A stretch of 64,000 nucleotides of DNA, taken from positions 1 through 64,000 of the forward strand of contig JBNKDE010000017.1 of NCBI GenBank assembly GCA_050288105.1, given 5' to 3'. The notes under the pieces are model-generated. The model did no database searches and was not told where the DNA came from. It saw only the letters and a program-made list of their open reading frames with translations. The position numbers were made by a program, and so were the translations under genes. Positions 27,913 to 36,955 of the stretch are shown here, in pieces. The stretch comes from JACNJF01 sp050288105 (lineage in GTDB: Bacteria; Pseudomonadota; Gammaproteobacteria; GCA-001735895). Position 1 is the stretch's first letter; each line of letters begins with the position of its first letter.

Positions 27913-28560
27913 ATGATTATTAAATCGGTTTACATCGCAGATACTGAAACCATCTTCGCAGATTGTCTGACAACGAATCTGGAACTGACCAAGCAGTATC
28001 AGGTGATAGGGGTAAGTTCCAGTGGTTCTACCGCTTACAATGAGATTCGTCAGCAAGTACCTGATCTGGTTATCACGGATTTAAACCTGGGTGCATTAAG
28101 TGGTATTAACCTGATCCGAAAAATAAAGGCCAGCGGACTGCCTACTAAAATTATTTTGCTGTCTTCCGAAATTACGCCGCCGGTAATTCATAAAGCGTTA
28201 AGCGCAGGGGTGGATGGTATTATCCTTAAATACGACCATTACTCCCTGCTGCTTGAGGCGATCAATGTAATCCATCAGAGAAAGTTTTTAAGCCCAGGGA
28301 TCTCCGACCCTCTGGTAAACAACTTCCTGAGCTTTAACAATGGCTCTGGTGATCACAATAAAGTATCCCCGCTTTCTGATCGTGAAGAGCAGGTTGCCAA
28401 GTTGATTGGGGATGGGGTGAGCAGTAAGGAAATCGCAGAAATCCTCTCAATCAGTGAGAAAACAGTCAGCAAACACCGCAGCAATATTTTTAAGAAGCTG
28501 CAGATCAAGAATACAGCGCAGCTGGTGAAGTACGTTTATGATAACAATCTGGTCGGTTAA
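27913..28560 (+). CDS. NarL/FixJ-family response regulator
   Basis: A 215-residue regulator. The receiver domain has the phospho-acceptor Asp in LVITDLNLGALSG and the conserved Lys in GIILKYDH, but only one of the usual two N-terminal acidic residues (IADTET). The C-terminal LuxR-type helix-turn-helix is complete (SDREEQVAKLIGDG to ISEKTVSKHRSNI). It follows the secretin gene by 20 bp and probably regulates this locus. No cognate kinase is directly attached. Confidence 0.9.
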   Translation: MIIKSVYIADTETIFADCLTTNLELTKQYQVIGVSSSGSTAYNEIRQQVPDLVITDLNLGALSGINLIRKIKASGLPTKIILLSSEITPPVIHKALSAGVDGIILKYDHYSLLLEAINVIHQRKFLSPGISDPLVNNFLSFNNGSGDHNKVSPLSDREEQVAKLIGDGVSSKEIAEILSISEKTVSKHRSNIFKKLQIKNTAQLVKYVYDNNLVG

Positions 28561-28649
28561 GTAAGTCTGTATCTGGTCCGGGAGATTAGCTGAATCACGA
28601 ATTTAATTTCCAGAATTCCAATGGGTGAAGTAATAGTGCTGAGTAATCA

Positions 28650-29333
28650 ATGAATATATTACTTGTCGAAGATAACCATGATCTCGCGTTAAATGTTTCG
28701 GAGTTCTTTGAAAGAAAAGGGCATATTATTGATTATGCTGCAGACGGTCTTTCCGCTCTGAATCTGGTTTTGCGACAGACTTATGATGTGATTATTCTCG
28801 ACGTGATGTTGCCTGGCATGAATGGCCTGACTTTTTGTCAACAAATTCGAGAAAATCACGGACTGGATACACCGGTGATCATGTTGACGGCCAAGGATAC
28901 CGAGGAAGATAAGCTGAAAGGCTTTAAATCCGGCACCGATGATTACCTGGTCAAACCTTTTTCCCTGCCAGAGCTTGAAGCGCGCTTACAGTCGCTAATT
29001 CGTCGCAGTTCCAATCATTCATACAGCAAGAAGAATCTGGTTGTTGAAGATCTGGAATACTCCCCTGATACCATGAAATTAAGACGAAATGGGAGCGAGC
29101 TATCGCTTAAACCGATTCCGCTAAAAATTCTGGTGATCCTGATGCAGAATTCGGAAAGAGTGGTTACCCGGCAGGAAATTGAACAGCAAATCTGGAATGA
29201 TGACCCCCCGGATAGCGAAGTGCTCAGATCGCATATCTACGCAATCCGTAGCGAAGTGGATAAACCAGGGTTGACCAAGCTGGTACAAACGATCCGCGGT
29301 GTGGGTTACAGGCTTGCTGCAGATGAGCAATAA
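28650..29333 (+). CDS. OmpR-family response regulator
   Basis: A 227-residue two-component regulator. The receiver has EDN at the acidic pocket, Asp in IILDVMLPGMNG and the TAK...YLVKPF switch region. The C-terminal winged helix ends with LVQTIRGVGYRL. It overlaps the next gene, a histidine kinase, so the two form a cognate pair. Which genes it controls is not shown by the sequence, but its location suggests the secretion locus. Confidence 0.94.
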   Translation: MNILLVEDNHDLALNVSEFFERKGHIIDYAADGLSALNLVLRQTYDVIILDVMLPGMNGLTFCQQIRENHGLDTPVIMLTAKDTEEDKLKGFKSGTDDYLVKPFSLPELEARLQSLIRRSSNHSYSKKNLVVEDLEYSPDTMKLRRNGSELSLKPIPLKILVILMQNSERVVTRQEIEQQIWNDDPPDSEVLRSHIYAIRSEVDKPGLTKLVQTIRGVGYRLAADEQ

Positions 29334-30591
29334 ATACACACTACATAGTCGCATTGCGCGCAAAATTCTGTATCTGGGCGTAATCGCAAGTATTATTTAC
29401 TCGGTATTAGTGGTCGCCCTGGTCAATCGCCTCGAAACGTTGATGGTAACAACCTTGCTTGGTCATGAAGTATCAGAGATGTTGATTGAGCTGCAGGCTG
29501 ATCCCAATATTCGCATGCCCAAGTCCGCTTCAATTCAGGCATTTCGCCTGAGTGAAGAGGATAAATTCCCGATCCCGGAGTATCTGAAAAACCTGGATTA
29601 TGATGGCTATGTTAGAGTCTCCGCAGGTGAAAGAAGTCACCATGCCACCGTGGTCGACCTGTATAACGACCGTATCTATATTTCATTCGATACCACGGAT
29701 ATCAATAAGACGCTGAGTTTGCTGCAGACCATTCTGATTGGTGGCGGTTTTATATTTGTGTTGTTGTTATTCGCCAGTTGGTTATGGTTGACGCGAAAAT
29801 TTCTGGCACCGGTGTCGGATCTGGCCGAAGAGGTAGCCCGGCTCAATCCCAATGAGCGCAATGTTCGTATAGAAGAGGGTTATAAAGATTACGAGGTGGG
29901 CATGATTGCGCAGTCGTTCGATCAGTTCCTGATCCGTATGGATGAATACGTGGAACGCGAACAGTCGTTTTCTGCTGCAGTCAGTCATGAATTACGAACC
30001 CCGGTATCGGTCGTCGCAACGGCATTAGATTTGCTTGAGCTGGAAGGTGTTACCGAGCAGCAAAAAGCGGTAATTTCTCGTATCCGCTCTTCTACCGACT
30101 ATATGCACAGGATGATCGAATCATTATTGTTCTTTGCCAGAAATTCAGAGGAGACTTTACAACGCCCGGCACAGGAAATCAGCCTGAAGCGGGTTTTTGA
30201 GGAAACGCTCTCTCATTATAAAGATCAGGCTCGTATTAAGTCACTCGCGTTGACTCTGGAAGTGGTTGATGACCCTGCGGTTAAAATTTCTGAAGATCAC
30301 ATACAGATTATTCTGGGTAATTTGATCCAGAACGCGATTAATAACACCACGTCAGGCAGCATCAATGTGGTTCTGGAACGGGATAAATTCTGCGTGGTTG
30401 ATAGCGGGCATGGTATCGGAAGCAGCGAGATAGACCTAGTGGTGGAACGCTGCTACCACGGGCCGGATAGCAATGGATGCGGCCTGGGCCTGTATCTGGT
30501 GATGAAAGTCTGCAAGGTACATGGATTGAACCTTAAAATCGACAGCCAGCTAGGCCAGGGGTCCCGATTTTGTGTGGAGTTTCCTCAATAA
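29323..30591 (+). CDS. Membrane sensor histidine kinase
   Basis: About 422 residues. Two membrane helices (about 12-35 and 135-158) flank a small periplasmic sensor domain, followed by a HAMP-like linker. The HisKA phospho-site is AVSHELRTP. The ATPase domain has the N box NLIQNAINN, the G1 box VVDSGHGIG and the G2 box CGLGLYLVM. The ATG at 29323 overlaps the regulator's 3' end by 11 bp. The sensed signal is unknown; PhoQ-like architecture is an inference from layout only. Confidence 0.92.
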   Translation: MSNKYTLHSRIARKILYLGVIASIIYSVLVVALVNRLETLMVTTLLGHEVSEMLIELQADPNIRMPKSASIQAFRLSEEDKFPIPEYLKNLDYDGYVRVSAGERSHHATVVDLYNDRIYISFDTTDINKTLSLLQTILIGGGFIFVLLLFASWLWLTRKFLAPVSDLAEEVARLNPNERNVRIEEGYKDYEVGMIAQSFDQFLIRMDEYVEREQSFSAAVSHELRTPVSVVATALDLLELEGVTEQQKAVISRIRSSTDYMHRMIESLLFFARNSEETLQRPAQEISLKRVFEETLSHYKDQARIKSLALTLEVVDDPAVKISEDHIQIILGNLIQNAINNTTSGSINVVLERDKFCVVDSGHGIGSSEIDLVVERCYHGPDSNGCGLGLYLVMKVCKVHGLNLKIDSQLGQGSRFCVEFPQ

Positions 30592-30621
30592 ACCATTAGC
30601 TGACCCCCGCCCAATTGAATC

Positions 30622-31197
30622 CTACACGGCTTTTTTGCTTTGCCGGTAATATTCCGGCCAGTGTTGCTGTACTACCGGGCTGTCTTCCGCATGGGTATGA
30701 CAGGAATTGATCAGATAAGGCACGTATTCATCGTGTGGCTGTTCCTTGCCATCGTTATTGGCAGAGTTTTTCAGGCTGACCAGGGTTTGAAAAGCGGTGG
30801 TTGCCATCGGCCCCAGTAACTCAGTTAAATGGGTACAGCCTTTTTGTCCACCCATGATTTCCTTTACCTTGCCACGCCATCCAGGCCCAATCCTCAGGCC
30901 TGCCAGCTTTTCAAATACTGAAGCAATGGATTTACAGTAGTTATAAGGCGTGAAATCCATAATGGCTTCAGCATGATGAATCTTCATAGACGGGTCCAGC
31001 GTAATACGGATGGACATGCCATGTAATGATTCGCCTGCACGGATAACGCCACCCCGATCCTGATTAGGAAAGTCAAAAGGTTTGGTATCGTTTAGATGCC
31101 CTTCTATATCAATTAAACCATCATCGCGTAAAAAGCCCTGGCAGGTGACTTCTCGGGTATGTAGGGGTCTACGTTTACTGGGTGTAGAAAGTGGCAT
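30622..31197 (-). CDS. DUF2889-family protein
   Basis: A protein of about 191 residues with no signal peptide. It shows the family pattern I recall for DUF2889: RPLHTREVTCQGFLRDDGL, then DIEGHLNDTK, IRAGESLHGM, and a Gly-Cys-Thr-His segment (GCTHLTELLGPMATTAFQT). The function of the family is not established. The start at 31197 is chosen because homologues begin MPL-x-TP; an upstream ATG would add 21 atypical residues and run into a palindrome. Confidence 0.85.
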   Translation of the reverse strand: MPLSTPSKRRPLHTREVTCQGFLRDDGLIDIEGHLNDTKPFDFPNQDRGGVIRAGESLHGMSIRITLDPSMKIHHAEAIMDFTPYNYCKSIASVFEKLAGLRIGPGWRGKVKEIMGGQKGCTHLTELLGPMATTAFQTLVSLKNSANNDGKEQPHDEYVPYLINSCHTHAEDSPVVQQHWPEYYRQSKKAV

Positions 31198-31244
31198 AGC
31201 AGATCGATCCGTTAAAAATTGGTCTATTCTAGAACGTTTAGCCG

Positions 31245-31264
31245 AATTGTGCACCTGCACAATT
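31245..31264. promoter_or_regulatory. 20-bp interrupted palindrome upstream of DUF2889 gene
   Basis: AATTGTGCA, two bases, TGCACAATT: two perfect 9-bp arms. It lies about 48 bp upstream of the DUF2889 start, in a position suited to an operator. No T-run follows on either strand, so it is not a terminator. The binding protein is unknown. Confidence 0.45.
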
Positions 31265-31314
31265 GGTAGGCAGGAGCTCAGCTTACGCGAGAATGGTAAG
31301 TGTTAGTGGGATTT

Positions 31315-31500
31315 TTAGTGGCGCTTGATCTGTTCAAAAAACTTGATTACCCACAGGCAGAACAGAAGAAAGCAGATGAAGGCAGAAATAGGCAAAACAT
31401 AAGCCTGAAGCCGACTGGCACTATCCATGTCTGAGTAGTAGGCAGCAGGCAAGCCAAAAATTATCAGCAAAATCAATCGTATACTCATGTCTTTGTTCAT
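31315..31500 (-). CDS. Small two-helix membrane protein
   Basis: A 61-residue protein with two hydrophobic segments (about 6-22 and 33-52) and a basic C-terminus (KFFEQIKRH). No family is recognised. It is read divergently from nifJ and towards the DUF2889 gene. The length and membrane pattern make it a plausible real gene, but only position and hydropathy support it. Confidence 0.45.
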   Translation of the reverse strand: MNKDMSIRLILLIIFGLPAAYYSDMDSASRLQAYVLPISAFICFLLFCLWVIKFFEQIKRH

Positions 31501-31566
31501 TTTTTGATGCTTACAGGCGCGCTGGTCAAGTGTATTAAACGGGTAATACTGTTACATTTATTTTTG

Positions 31567-31580
31567 ATGATTTAAATCAT
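31567..31580 (+). promoter_or_regulatory. Fnr-type box upstream of nifJ
   Basis: The core TGAT-TTAA-ATCA sits in a 14-bp perfect palindrome. It matches the Fnr consensus except for the outermost base on each side. A TATAAC -10 element lies at 31604-31609, placing the box centre about 42 bp upstream of a likely start site, which is the class II activator position. Confidence 0.65.
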
Positions 31581-31642
31581 GACTCGTATGATTGAAACTA
31601 AGCTATAACTAATATCACGTTAAGAATGACGCAAAGGGTATC

Positions 31643-34600
31643 ATGCAAAATACAACGTTGACTATTGATGGTAACCAGGCTGCGGCTACGATTGCTCATC
31701 TGTGTAATGAAGTAATCGCCATTTATCCCATAACTCCTGCCTCGCCCATGGGTGAGTGGTCTGATGAATGGTCAGCGAAAGGGCAGAAGAATCTCTGGGG
31801 TACGGTCCCCGAAGTGATCGAGATGCAGTCCGAGGCGGGTGCCGCCGGCGCGATCCATGGCGCATTACAGGCTGGATCCCTGACCACTACGTTCACTGCC
31901 TCGCAGGGATTGCTATTGATGCTGCCGAATATGTATAAAATCGCGGGTGAGTTATCACCTACAGTGTTTCACATCGCTGCGCGCTCACTGGCCTGCCAGG
32001 CATTATCCATATTTGGGGATCATAGTGATGTGATGTCAGCTCGCGCTACCGGCTTTGCTATGCTTGCATCCAACTCACCACAGGAAGTGATGGATATGGC
32101 CCTTATTTCTCAGGCCGCTACACTACAGGGCCGTATACCGGTGCTGCACTTCTTTGATGGCTTCAGGACCTCACATGAGCTTTCCAAGTTGCAGGCGATT
32201 CCGCTAGCAGTGGTTAAGGCATTAATCGATGATGCTGCGATCAGGGCACACCGCGAGCGAGCGATGTCCCCTTTTAATCCGATCTTGCGAGGAAGCTCGC
32301 AAAACCCGGATGTGTATTTTCAGGCCAGGGAATCCGTCAATGCTTTTTATCGGGCCTTTCCTGCAATCGTACAAAAAGTCATGGATCAATTCGGTGAGCT
32401 GACAGGGCGCAGTTACCGGCTGTATGAGTATGTTGGCGACGCCGATGCTGAGTATGTCGTTATACTAATGGGCTCTGGAGCAGAGACGGTACATGAAACT
32501 GTGCAGTACCTGAATCAGCAAGGGGTTAAGGTCGGTGTGCTTAAGGTGCGCCTGTACCGACCGCTGGACAGTGTCGAGTTGATCAGAGCGATTCCTACCT
32601 CGGTTAAAGGTATCGCAGTGCTGGACAGGACCAAGGAACCGGGTGCAGACGGGGAGCCCTTATATAAAGACGTTGTCACTGCCTTTGCGGAGCATCTGGC
32701 TTCGGGCGAGGCTGTGTTCACACAGATGCCGCGTATTATTGGAGGGCGTTATGGTCTTTCCTCCAAGGAATTTACCCCAGCCATGGTGAAAGCGATATTC
32801 GATGAGCTTACGCAGTTAAAACCCAAAAACCATTTCACTATTGGGATTCATGACGATGTGACCCATACCAGCCTGGCCTGGGATAGCCAGTTTAAAACCG
32901 ACGCCAATGATGATGCCTTCCAGGCCCTGTTCTACGGGCTGGGTAGTGATGGTACCGTGAGTGCGAATAAAAACAGTATCAAGATTATCGGTGAAAGTAC
33001 CGATTTAAAGGCGCAGGGCTATTTTGTCTATGATTCAAAAAAATCTGGTGCCGTTACCGTTTCACACCTGCGTTTCGGGCCACGACCGATCCGCTCTACT
33101 TACCTGATTGGGGATGACGAGGCAAACTTCGTGGCCTGTCATCAGTCGGTTTTTTTACAGCGCTATAACATGCTGGACAAGGCTGCAAAGAATGCGGTTT
33201 TCCTGCTGAATACGCAACAATCAGAACAGCAGGTCTGGCAGACTTTACCCCGTAAAATGCAGCAGCAATGTATCGATAAAAACATCAATTTTTACATCAT
33301 TGATGCCTACGCTGTCGCCGAAAAAACAGGCATGGGCAAGCGGATTAATACCATTATGCAAACCTGTTTCTTTGCCATTTCAGGGGTGTTACCGCAGCAG
33401 CAGGCGATTGATGCAATCAAGGACGCAGTCGTTAAAACCTATGGTAAAAAAGGCCAGCGCATAGTGGATATTAATTTCAGGGCGATTGATGAAACACTGG
33501 CCTGCCTGCACCAGGTACAGATACCTGCTACCCTGAATAGCGAGTTTGAAATTCGAGAAGCGGTGAGTACAGATGCACCGGAATTTGTACAACAGGTAAC
33601 CGCTGCAATTATTGCAGGAAAAGGAGATGCTTTACCTGTCAGTGTATTCCCCGTCGATGGCACCTTCCCAACCGGGACCGCAGCTTACGAAAAACGTAAC
33701 ATTGCGCTGGAGATTCCGGTATGGGAAAACGATATCTGTTCCCAGTGCGGTAAATGCCCTATGGTCTGTCCGCATGCGGCGATACGCAGCAAGATCTTTC
33801 ACCAGGATAAACTGGTGGACGCCCCGGCAACCTTTAAAACCATGCCAATGAAGGGCAAGGATTTTCCTGAAGGCTATCATGTCAGCTATCAGGTGGCGCC
33901 TGAGGATTGTACCGGTTGTGGACTATGTGTAGATATCTGTCCAATTCGTGATAAGAGTAACGCCAGTCGTAAGGCATTGAATATGGCGGCTATTGGCCCA
34001 TTGTTAGAGCAGGAAAAGGAGAACTGGGATTTTTATCTCAGCTTACCTGAGTACGACAGACGTGAACTCAAGGTTGAGACCATAAAAGGTGCCATGGCCC
34101 TGGAGCCTTTATTTGAGTTTTCTGGAGCCTGTTCTGGCTGTGGTGAAACCCCCTACGTTAAGCTGGTTTCACAGTTATTCGGTGATCGTATGCTGGTGGC
34201 GAATGCGACCGGTTGTTCTTCGATTTATGGTGGCAACCTGCCGACGACACCCTGGACAAAAAATAAGCAGGGGCTGGGGCCGAGCTGGAATAATTCGTTA
34301 TTTGAAGACAACGCGGAATTTGGTCTTGGATTGCGGGTTGCGGTCGACACGCATAAACAGCAGGCACAGGAACTCTTAATGCAACTGGGCGACCAGCTGG
34401 ATAAGGACCTGGTCGATCAGATACTGCAAGCGGACGAAACCAGCGAATCCGGTATTTATCAACAGCGCGAGAGGGTAGAGCAACTCGGGCAGCAGTTACA
34501 AAAACTATCCGATGAAAAGGCAGCCAAGCTCAATGAGCTCAGGCAATACCTGTGTAAGCACTCAGTGTGGATTATCGGAGGTGATGGCTGGGCCTACGAC

Positions 34601-35275
34601 ATCGGTTATGGTGGGCTGGACCATGTACTGGCGAGCAGCCGTAATGTCAACATCCTGGTGCTGGACACTGAGGTTTATTCCAATACGGGTGGTCAGACAT
34701 CCAAGGCGACTCCGCGCGGAGCGGTGGCGAAGTTTTCTTCCGCTGGCAAGGCCAGCGCCAAGAAAGACCTGGCGATGTTAGCGATGGATTATGAGCATGT
34801 GTATGTCGCACATGTGGCTTATGGTGCAAAAGATGTTCAAACCCTGCGTACCTTTATTGAGGCTGAAGCGCACGAAGGGCCCTCAATTATCATTGCTTAT
34901 TCACCCTGTATTGCGCATGGTGTAGACCTGTCAAATAATCATCGACAGCAGCAGATGGCAGTAGATAGTGGGCATTGGCCCCTATTTCGATATGATCCCG
35001 GCAAGGCCGCTCAGGGCGTGAATCCATTGCATCTGGATTCAGCTGAGCCAAAAATTCCCTACCGCGACTACATCATGAGTGAAACGCGTTTTAAGATGCT
35101 GTGGCATACGCATCCCGAAGCGGCCGAAGCGTTTCTACAGAAGTCGCAACAGGAAGTGAATCATCGTTACCATTATTATCGTCAGCTGGCTGAACTGGAG
35201 TGGGATCAGAACACCACGATTACCTCGGCAAAAGCCAGGCTGGCCGAAAGTAAAGACCAACAGAAGGAGCATTGA
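31643..35275 (+). CDS. nifJ: Pyruvate:ferredoxin (flavodoxin) oxidoreductase
   Basis: A 1210-residue single-chain enzyme that converts pyruvate and CoA to acetyl-CoA and CO2 with reduction of ferredoxin or flavodoxin. All domains are present: the pyruvate-binding N-terminus (YPITPASPMGEWSDEW), the EKR/gamma domain, two [4Fe-4S] ferredoxin motifs (CSQCGKCPMVCPH and CTGCGLCVDICP), a third cluster site (CSGCGETPY), and the thiamine-diphosphate site (GDGWAYDIGYGG...NTGGQ). The length is standard. An Fnr-type box upstream implies anaerobic induction. It pairs with the next gene two bases downstream. Confidence 0.97.
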   Translation: MQNTTLTIDGNQAAATIAHLCNEVIAIYPITPASPMGEWSDEWSAKGQKNLWGTVPEVIEMQSEAGAAGAIHGALQAGSLTTTFTASQGLLLMLPNMYKIAGELSPTVFHIAARSLACQALSIFGDHSDVMSARATGFAMLASNSPQEVMDMALISQAATLQGRIPVLHFFDGFRTSHELSKLQAIPLAVVKALIDDAAIRAHRERAMSPFNPILRGSSQNPDVYFQARESVNAFYRAFPAIVQKVMDQFGELTGRSYRLYEYVGDADAEYVVILMGSGAETVHETVQYLNQQGVKVGVLKVRLYRPLDSVELIRAIPTSVKGIAVLDRTKEPGADGEPLYKDVVTAFAEHLASGEAVFTQMPRIIGGRYGLSSKEFTPAMVKAIFDELTQLKPKNHFTIGIHDDVTHTSLAWDSQFKTDANDDAFQALFYGLGSDGTVSANKNSIKIIGESTDLKAQGYFVYDSKKSGAVTVSHLRFGPRPIRSTYLIGDDEANFVACHQSVFLQRYNMLDKAAKNAVFLLNTQQSEQQVWQTLPRKMQQQCIDKNINFYIIDAYAVAEKTGMGKRINTIMQTCFFAISGVLPQQQAIDAIKDAVVKTYGKKGQRIVDINFRAIDETLACLHQVQIPATLNSEFEIREAVSTDAPEFVQQVTAAIIAGKGDALPVSVFPVDGTFPTGTAAYEKRNIALEIPVWENDICSQCGKCPMVCPHAAIRSKIFHQDKLVDAPATFKTMPMKGKDFPEGYHVSYQVAPEDCTGCGLCVDICPIRDKSNASRKALNMAAIGPLLEQEKENWDFYLSLPEYDRRELKVETIKGAMALEPLFEFSGACSGCGETPYVKLVSQLFGDRMLVANATGCSSIYGGNLPTTPWTKNKQGLGPSWNNSLFEDNAEFGLGLRVAVDTHKQQAQELLMQLGDQLDKDLVDQILQADETSESGIYQQRERVEQLGQQLQKLSDEKAAKLNELRQYLCKHSVWIIGGDGWAYDIGYGGLDHVLASSRNVNILVLDTEVYSNTGGQTSKATPRGAVAKFSSAGKASAKKDLAMLAMDYEHVYVAHVAYGAKDVQTLRTFIEAEAHEGPSIIIAYSPCIAHGVDLSNNHRQQQMAVDSGHWPLFRYDPGKAAQGVNPLHLDSAEPKIPYRDYIMSETRFKMLWHTHPEAAEAFLQKSQQEVNHRYHYYRQLAELEWDQNTTITSAKARLAESKDQQKEH

Positions 35276-35276
35276 T

Positions 35277-36287
35277 ATGGACCTGACCACTGAATATCTG
35301 GGCATGACCCTCAGTAACCCGCTGGTAGCTTCTTCTAGCCCGCTGACCTGGGAAGTGGAGTCGGCGCTCGAGTTACAGCATGCAGGCATTGCTGCGATCA
35401 TTATGCCTTCGCTGTTTGAGGAGCAGGTTGAAAATGAACAGGCGCAACTGGAACGATTTATCTACCAACAATCAACAGGGTATGCCGAAGCCAGCAGCTT
35501 TCATCCAGTACCTGATGGCTTTGAGGATTATCAGCAAAGATACCTGTCACGATTAAGACAGCTAAAGCAGGCGCTGGATATTCCTGTGATTGCCAGTTTG
35601 AATGGGGTTAGTGATTCTGGCTGGGTAGAGCATGCACGTCAGCTTGAACAGGCTGGTGCGGATGCCATAGAACTCAATGTTTATTATATTGCTGCTGATC
35701 CACAGGAAACTTCGCAGCAGGTCGAGCAGCGCTATCTGGATGTGTTTGCAGCGGTCAAAAGCCAGGTTGCTATCCCGGTTAATGTTAAGTTATCCAATCA
35801 TTTTAGCGCTCTGGTTCCGATGATTTTGCGACTGCAACAGGCATCAGCTGATGGCGTGTCATTATTTAACCGCTTTTATCAGCCAGATATTGATCTGGAA
35901 ACCCTGCGCATTCAGCCAAGAATCAATCTGTCCAGTGCGGATGAGTCATTAATGCGTATTCGGTGGACGGCTATATTAAGGCAGCATACCCGTATGTCGC
36001 TGGCGATCACAGGAGGTATGCATGATGCCGACCAGGTGATAAAAGGGCTGCTGGCTGGAGCCGATGCCTGTTGTCTGTGCAGTACCCTGCTCAAGCATGG
36101 AACGCGCCATGTTAATCTGATTCTGGATGAAATGGAGGGCTGGTTGCAGGAAAAGGAATACGAGTCAGTGCGACAGCTTAAAGGCAGTTTAAGCTATGCA
36201 AACGCGATTAACCCAGCTGACTATGAGCGCGCAAACTACCTGGAAGTGCTGGATAGCTACACACCATCACGCGGGGTCATGGTGTAA
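35277..36287 (+). CDS. Dihydroorotate-dehydrogenase-like flavoprotein
   Basis: A 336-residue TIM-barrel protein that starts like the PyrD/PreA family (LTTEYLGMTLSNPLVASSSP). It has the barrel segments PVIASLNGVSDSGW, ADAIELNVYY and PVNVKLSN. It is not a standard pyrimidine-pathway PyrD: such DHOD-like proteins are often encoded directly after nifJ and have no assigned substrate. It is co-transcribed with nifJ. Confidence 0.85.
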   Translation: MDLTTEYLGMTLSNPLVASSSPLTWEVESALELQHAGIAAIIMPSLFEEQVENEQAQLERFIYQQSTGYAEASSFHPVPDGFEDYQQRYLSRLRQLKQALDIPVIASLNGVSDSGWVEHARQLEQAGADAIELNVYYIAADPQETSQQVEQRYLDVFAAVKSQVAIPVNVKLSNHFSALVPMILRLQQASADGVSLFNRFYQPDIDLETLRIQPRINLSSADESLMRIRWTAILRQHTRMSLAITGGMHDADQVIKGLLAGADACCLCSTLLKHGTRHVNLILDEMEGWLQEKEYESVRQLKGSLSYANAINPADYERANYLEVLDSYTPSRGVMV

Positions 36288-36297
36288 CGTAGAGGGT

Positions 36298-36915
36298 ATG
36301 ACTGAATTAGATTTAGATCAGCTGACTCTGAATGATATTCGCCAGCGCCTGTTGCTCAATTGCGGAACTACGCAGGATATTCCATTTGAGTGGAAAGAGG
36401 AGGATTGTCGTCAGGCTGGTGTACTGATTCCCTTCATACGAGAGGCGGGACGCTGGCATATTTTATTCATCAGGCGCTCGGATCATGAACACGATCATCA
36501 CAGTGGTCAGGTGGCTTTCGCTGGTGGAAAATTCGAACCGGGCGATGAGGATTTAAACCAGACTGCATTGCGCGAGGCGCATGAAGAAATTGGACTGCAT
36601 CCTCAGCATGTAGAAATCCTGGGCAAGCTGAATTATCACTATAGCATTTCGCGCTTTAAGATCTCGCCGATTGTGGGTCATGTCAAACAGTGGCCCTATC
36701 AATTTATTCCAGATCCAGTTGAAGTCGCGCGTGTGTTCAGCATACCGTTAAACTGGCTTGCCGATGCAGGTAATTTCCGCATTGAACAACGTCAGCGTGC
36801 GGGTAAGTCATTTCCGGTGCTGTTTTATGATGAATACGATGGTGAAGTACTCTGGGGAGCAACGGCAAGAATGACTCAGTCGCTGATTAATTTACTGAAA
36901 ATAACGCACGGGTAA
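36298..36915 (+). CDS. Nudix hydrolase, CoA pyrophosphatase (NudL-like)
   Basis: A protein of about 205 residues. The Nudix box is GGKFEPGD followed by REAHEEIGL, with the upstream UPF0035-type context (LFIRRSDHEHDHHSGQVAFA) of NudL/YeaB enzymes that cleave coenzyme A diphosphate. The ATG at 36298 has GAGGG just upstream; an earlier in-frame start lies inside the preceding gene. It lies 10 bp after the DHOD-like gene, so it is probably in the nifJ operon. Confidence 0.88.
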   Translation: MTELDLDQLTLNDIRQRLLLNCGTTQDIPFEWKEEDCRQAGVLIPFIREAGRWHILFIRRSDHEHDHHSGQVAFAGGKFEPGDEDLNQTALREAHEEIGLHPQHVEILGKLNYHYSISRFKISPIVGHVKQWPYQFIPDPVEVARVFSIPLNWLADAGNFRIEQRQRAGKSFPVLFYDEYDGEVLWGATARMTQSLINLLKITHG

Positions 36916-36955
36916 TCGCTGAGGCTTGTTTGCCATTTTTGTTGCCAGACGTTAC

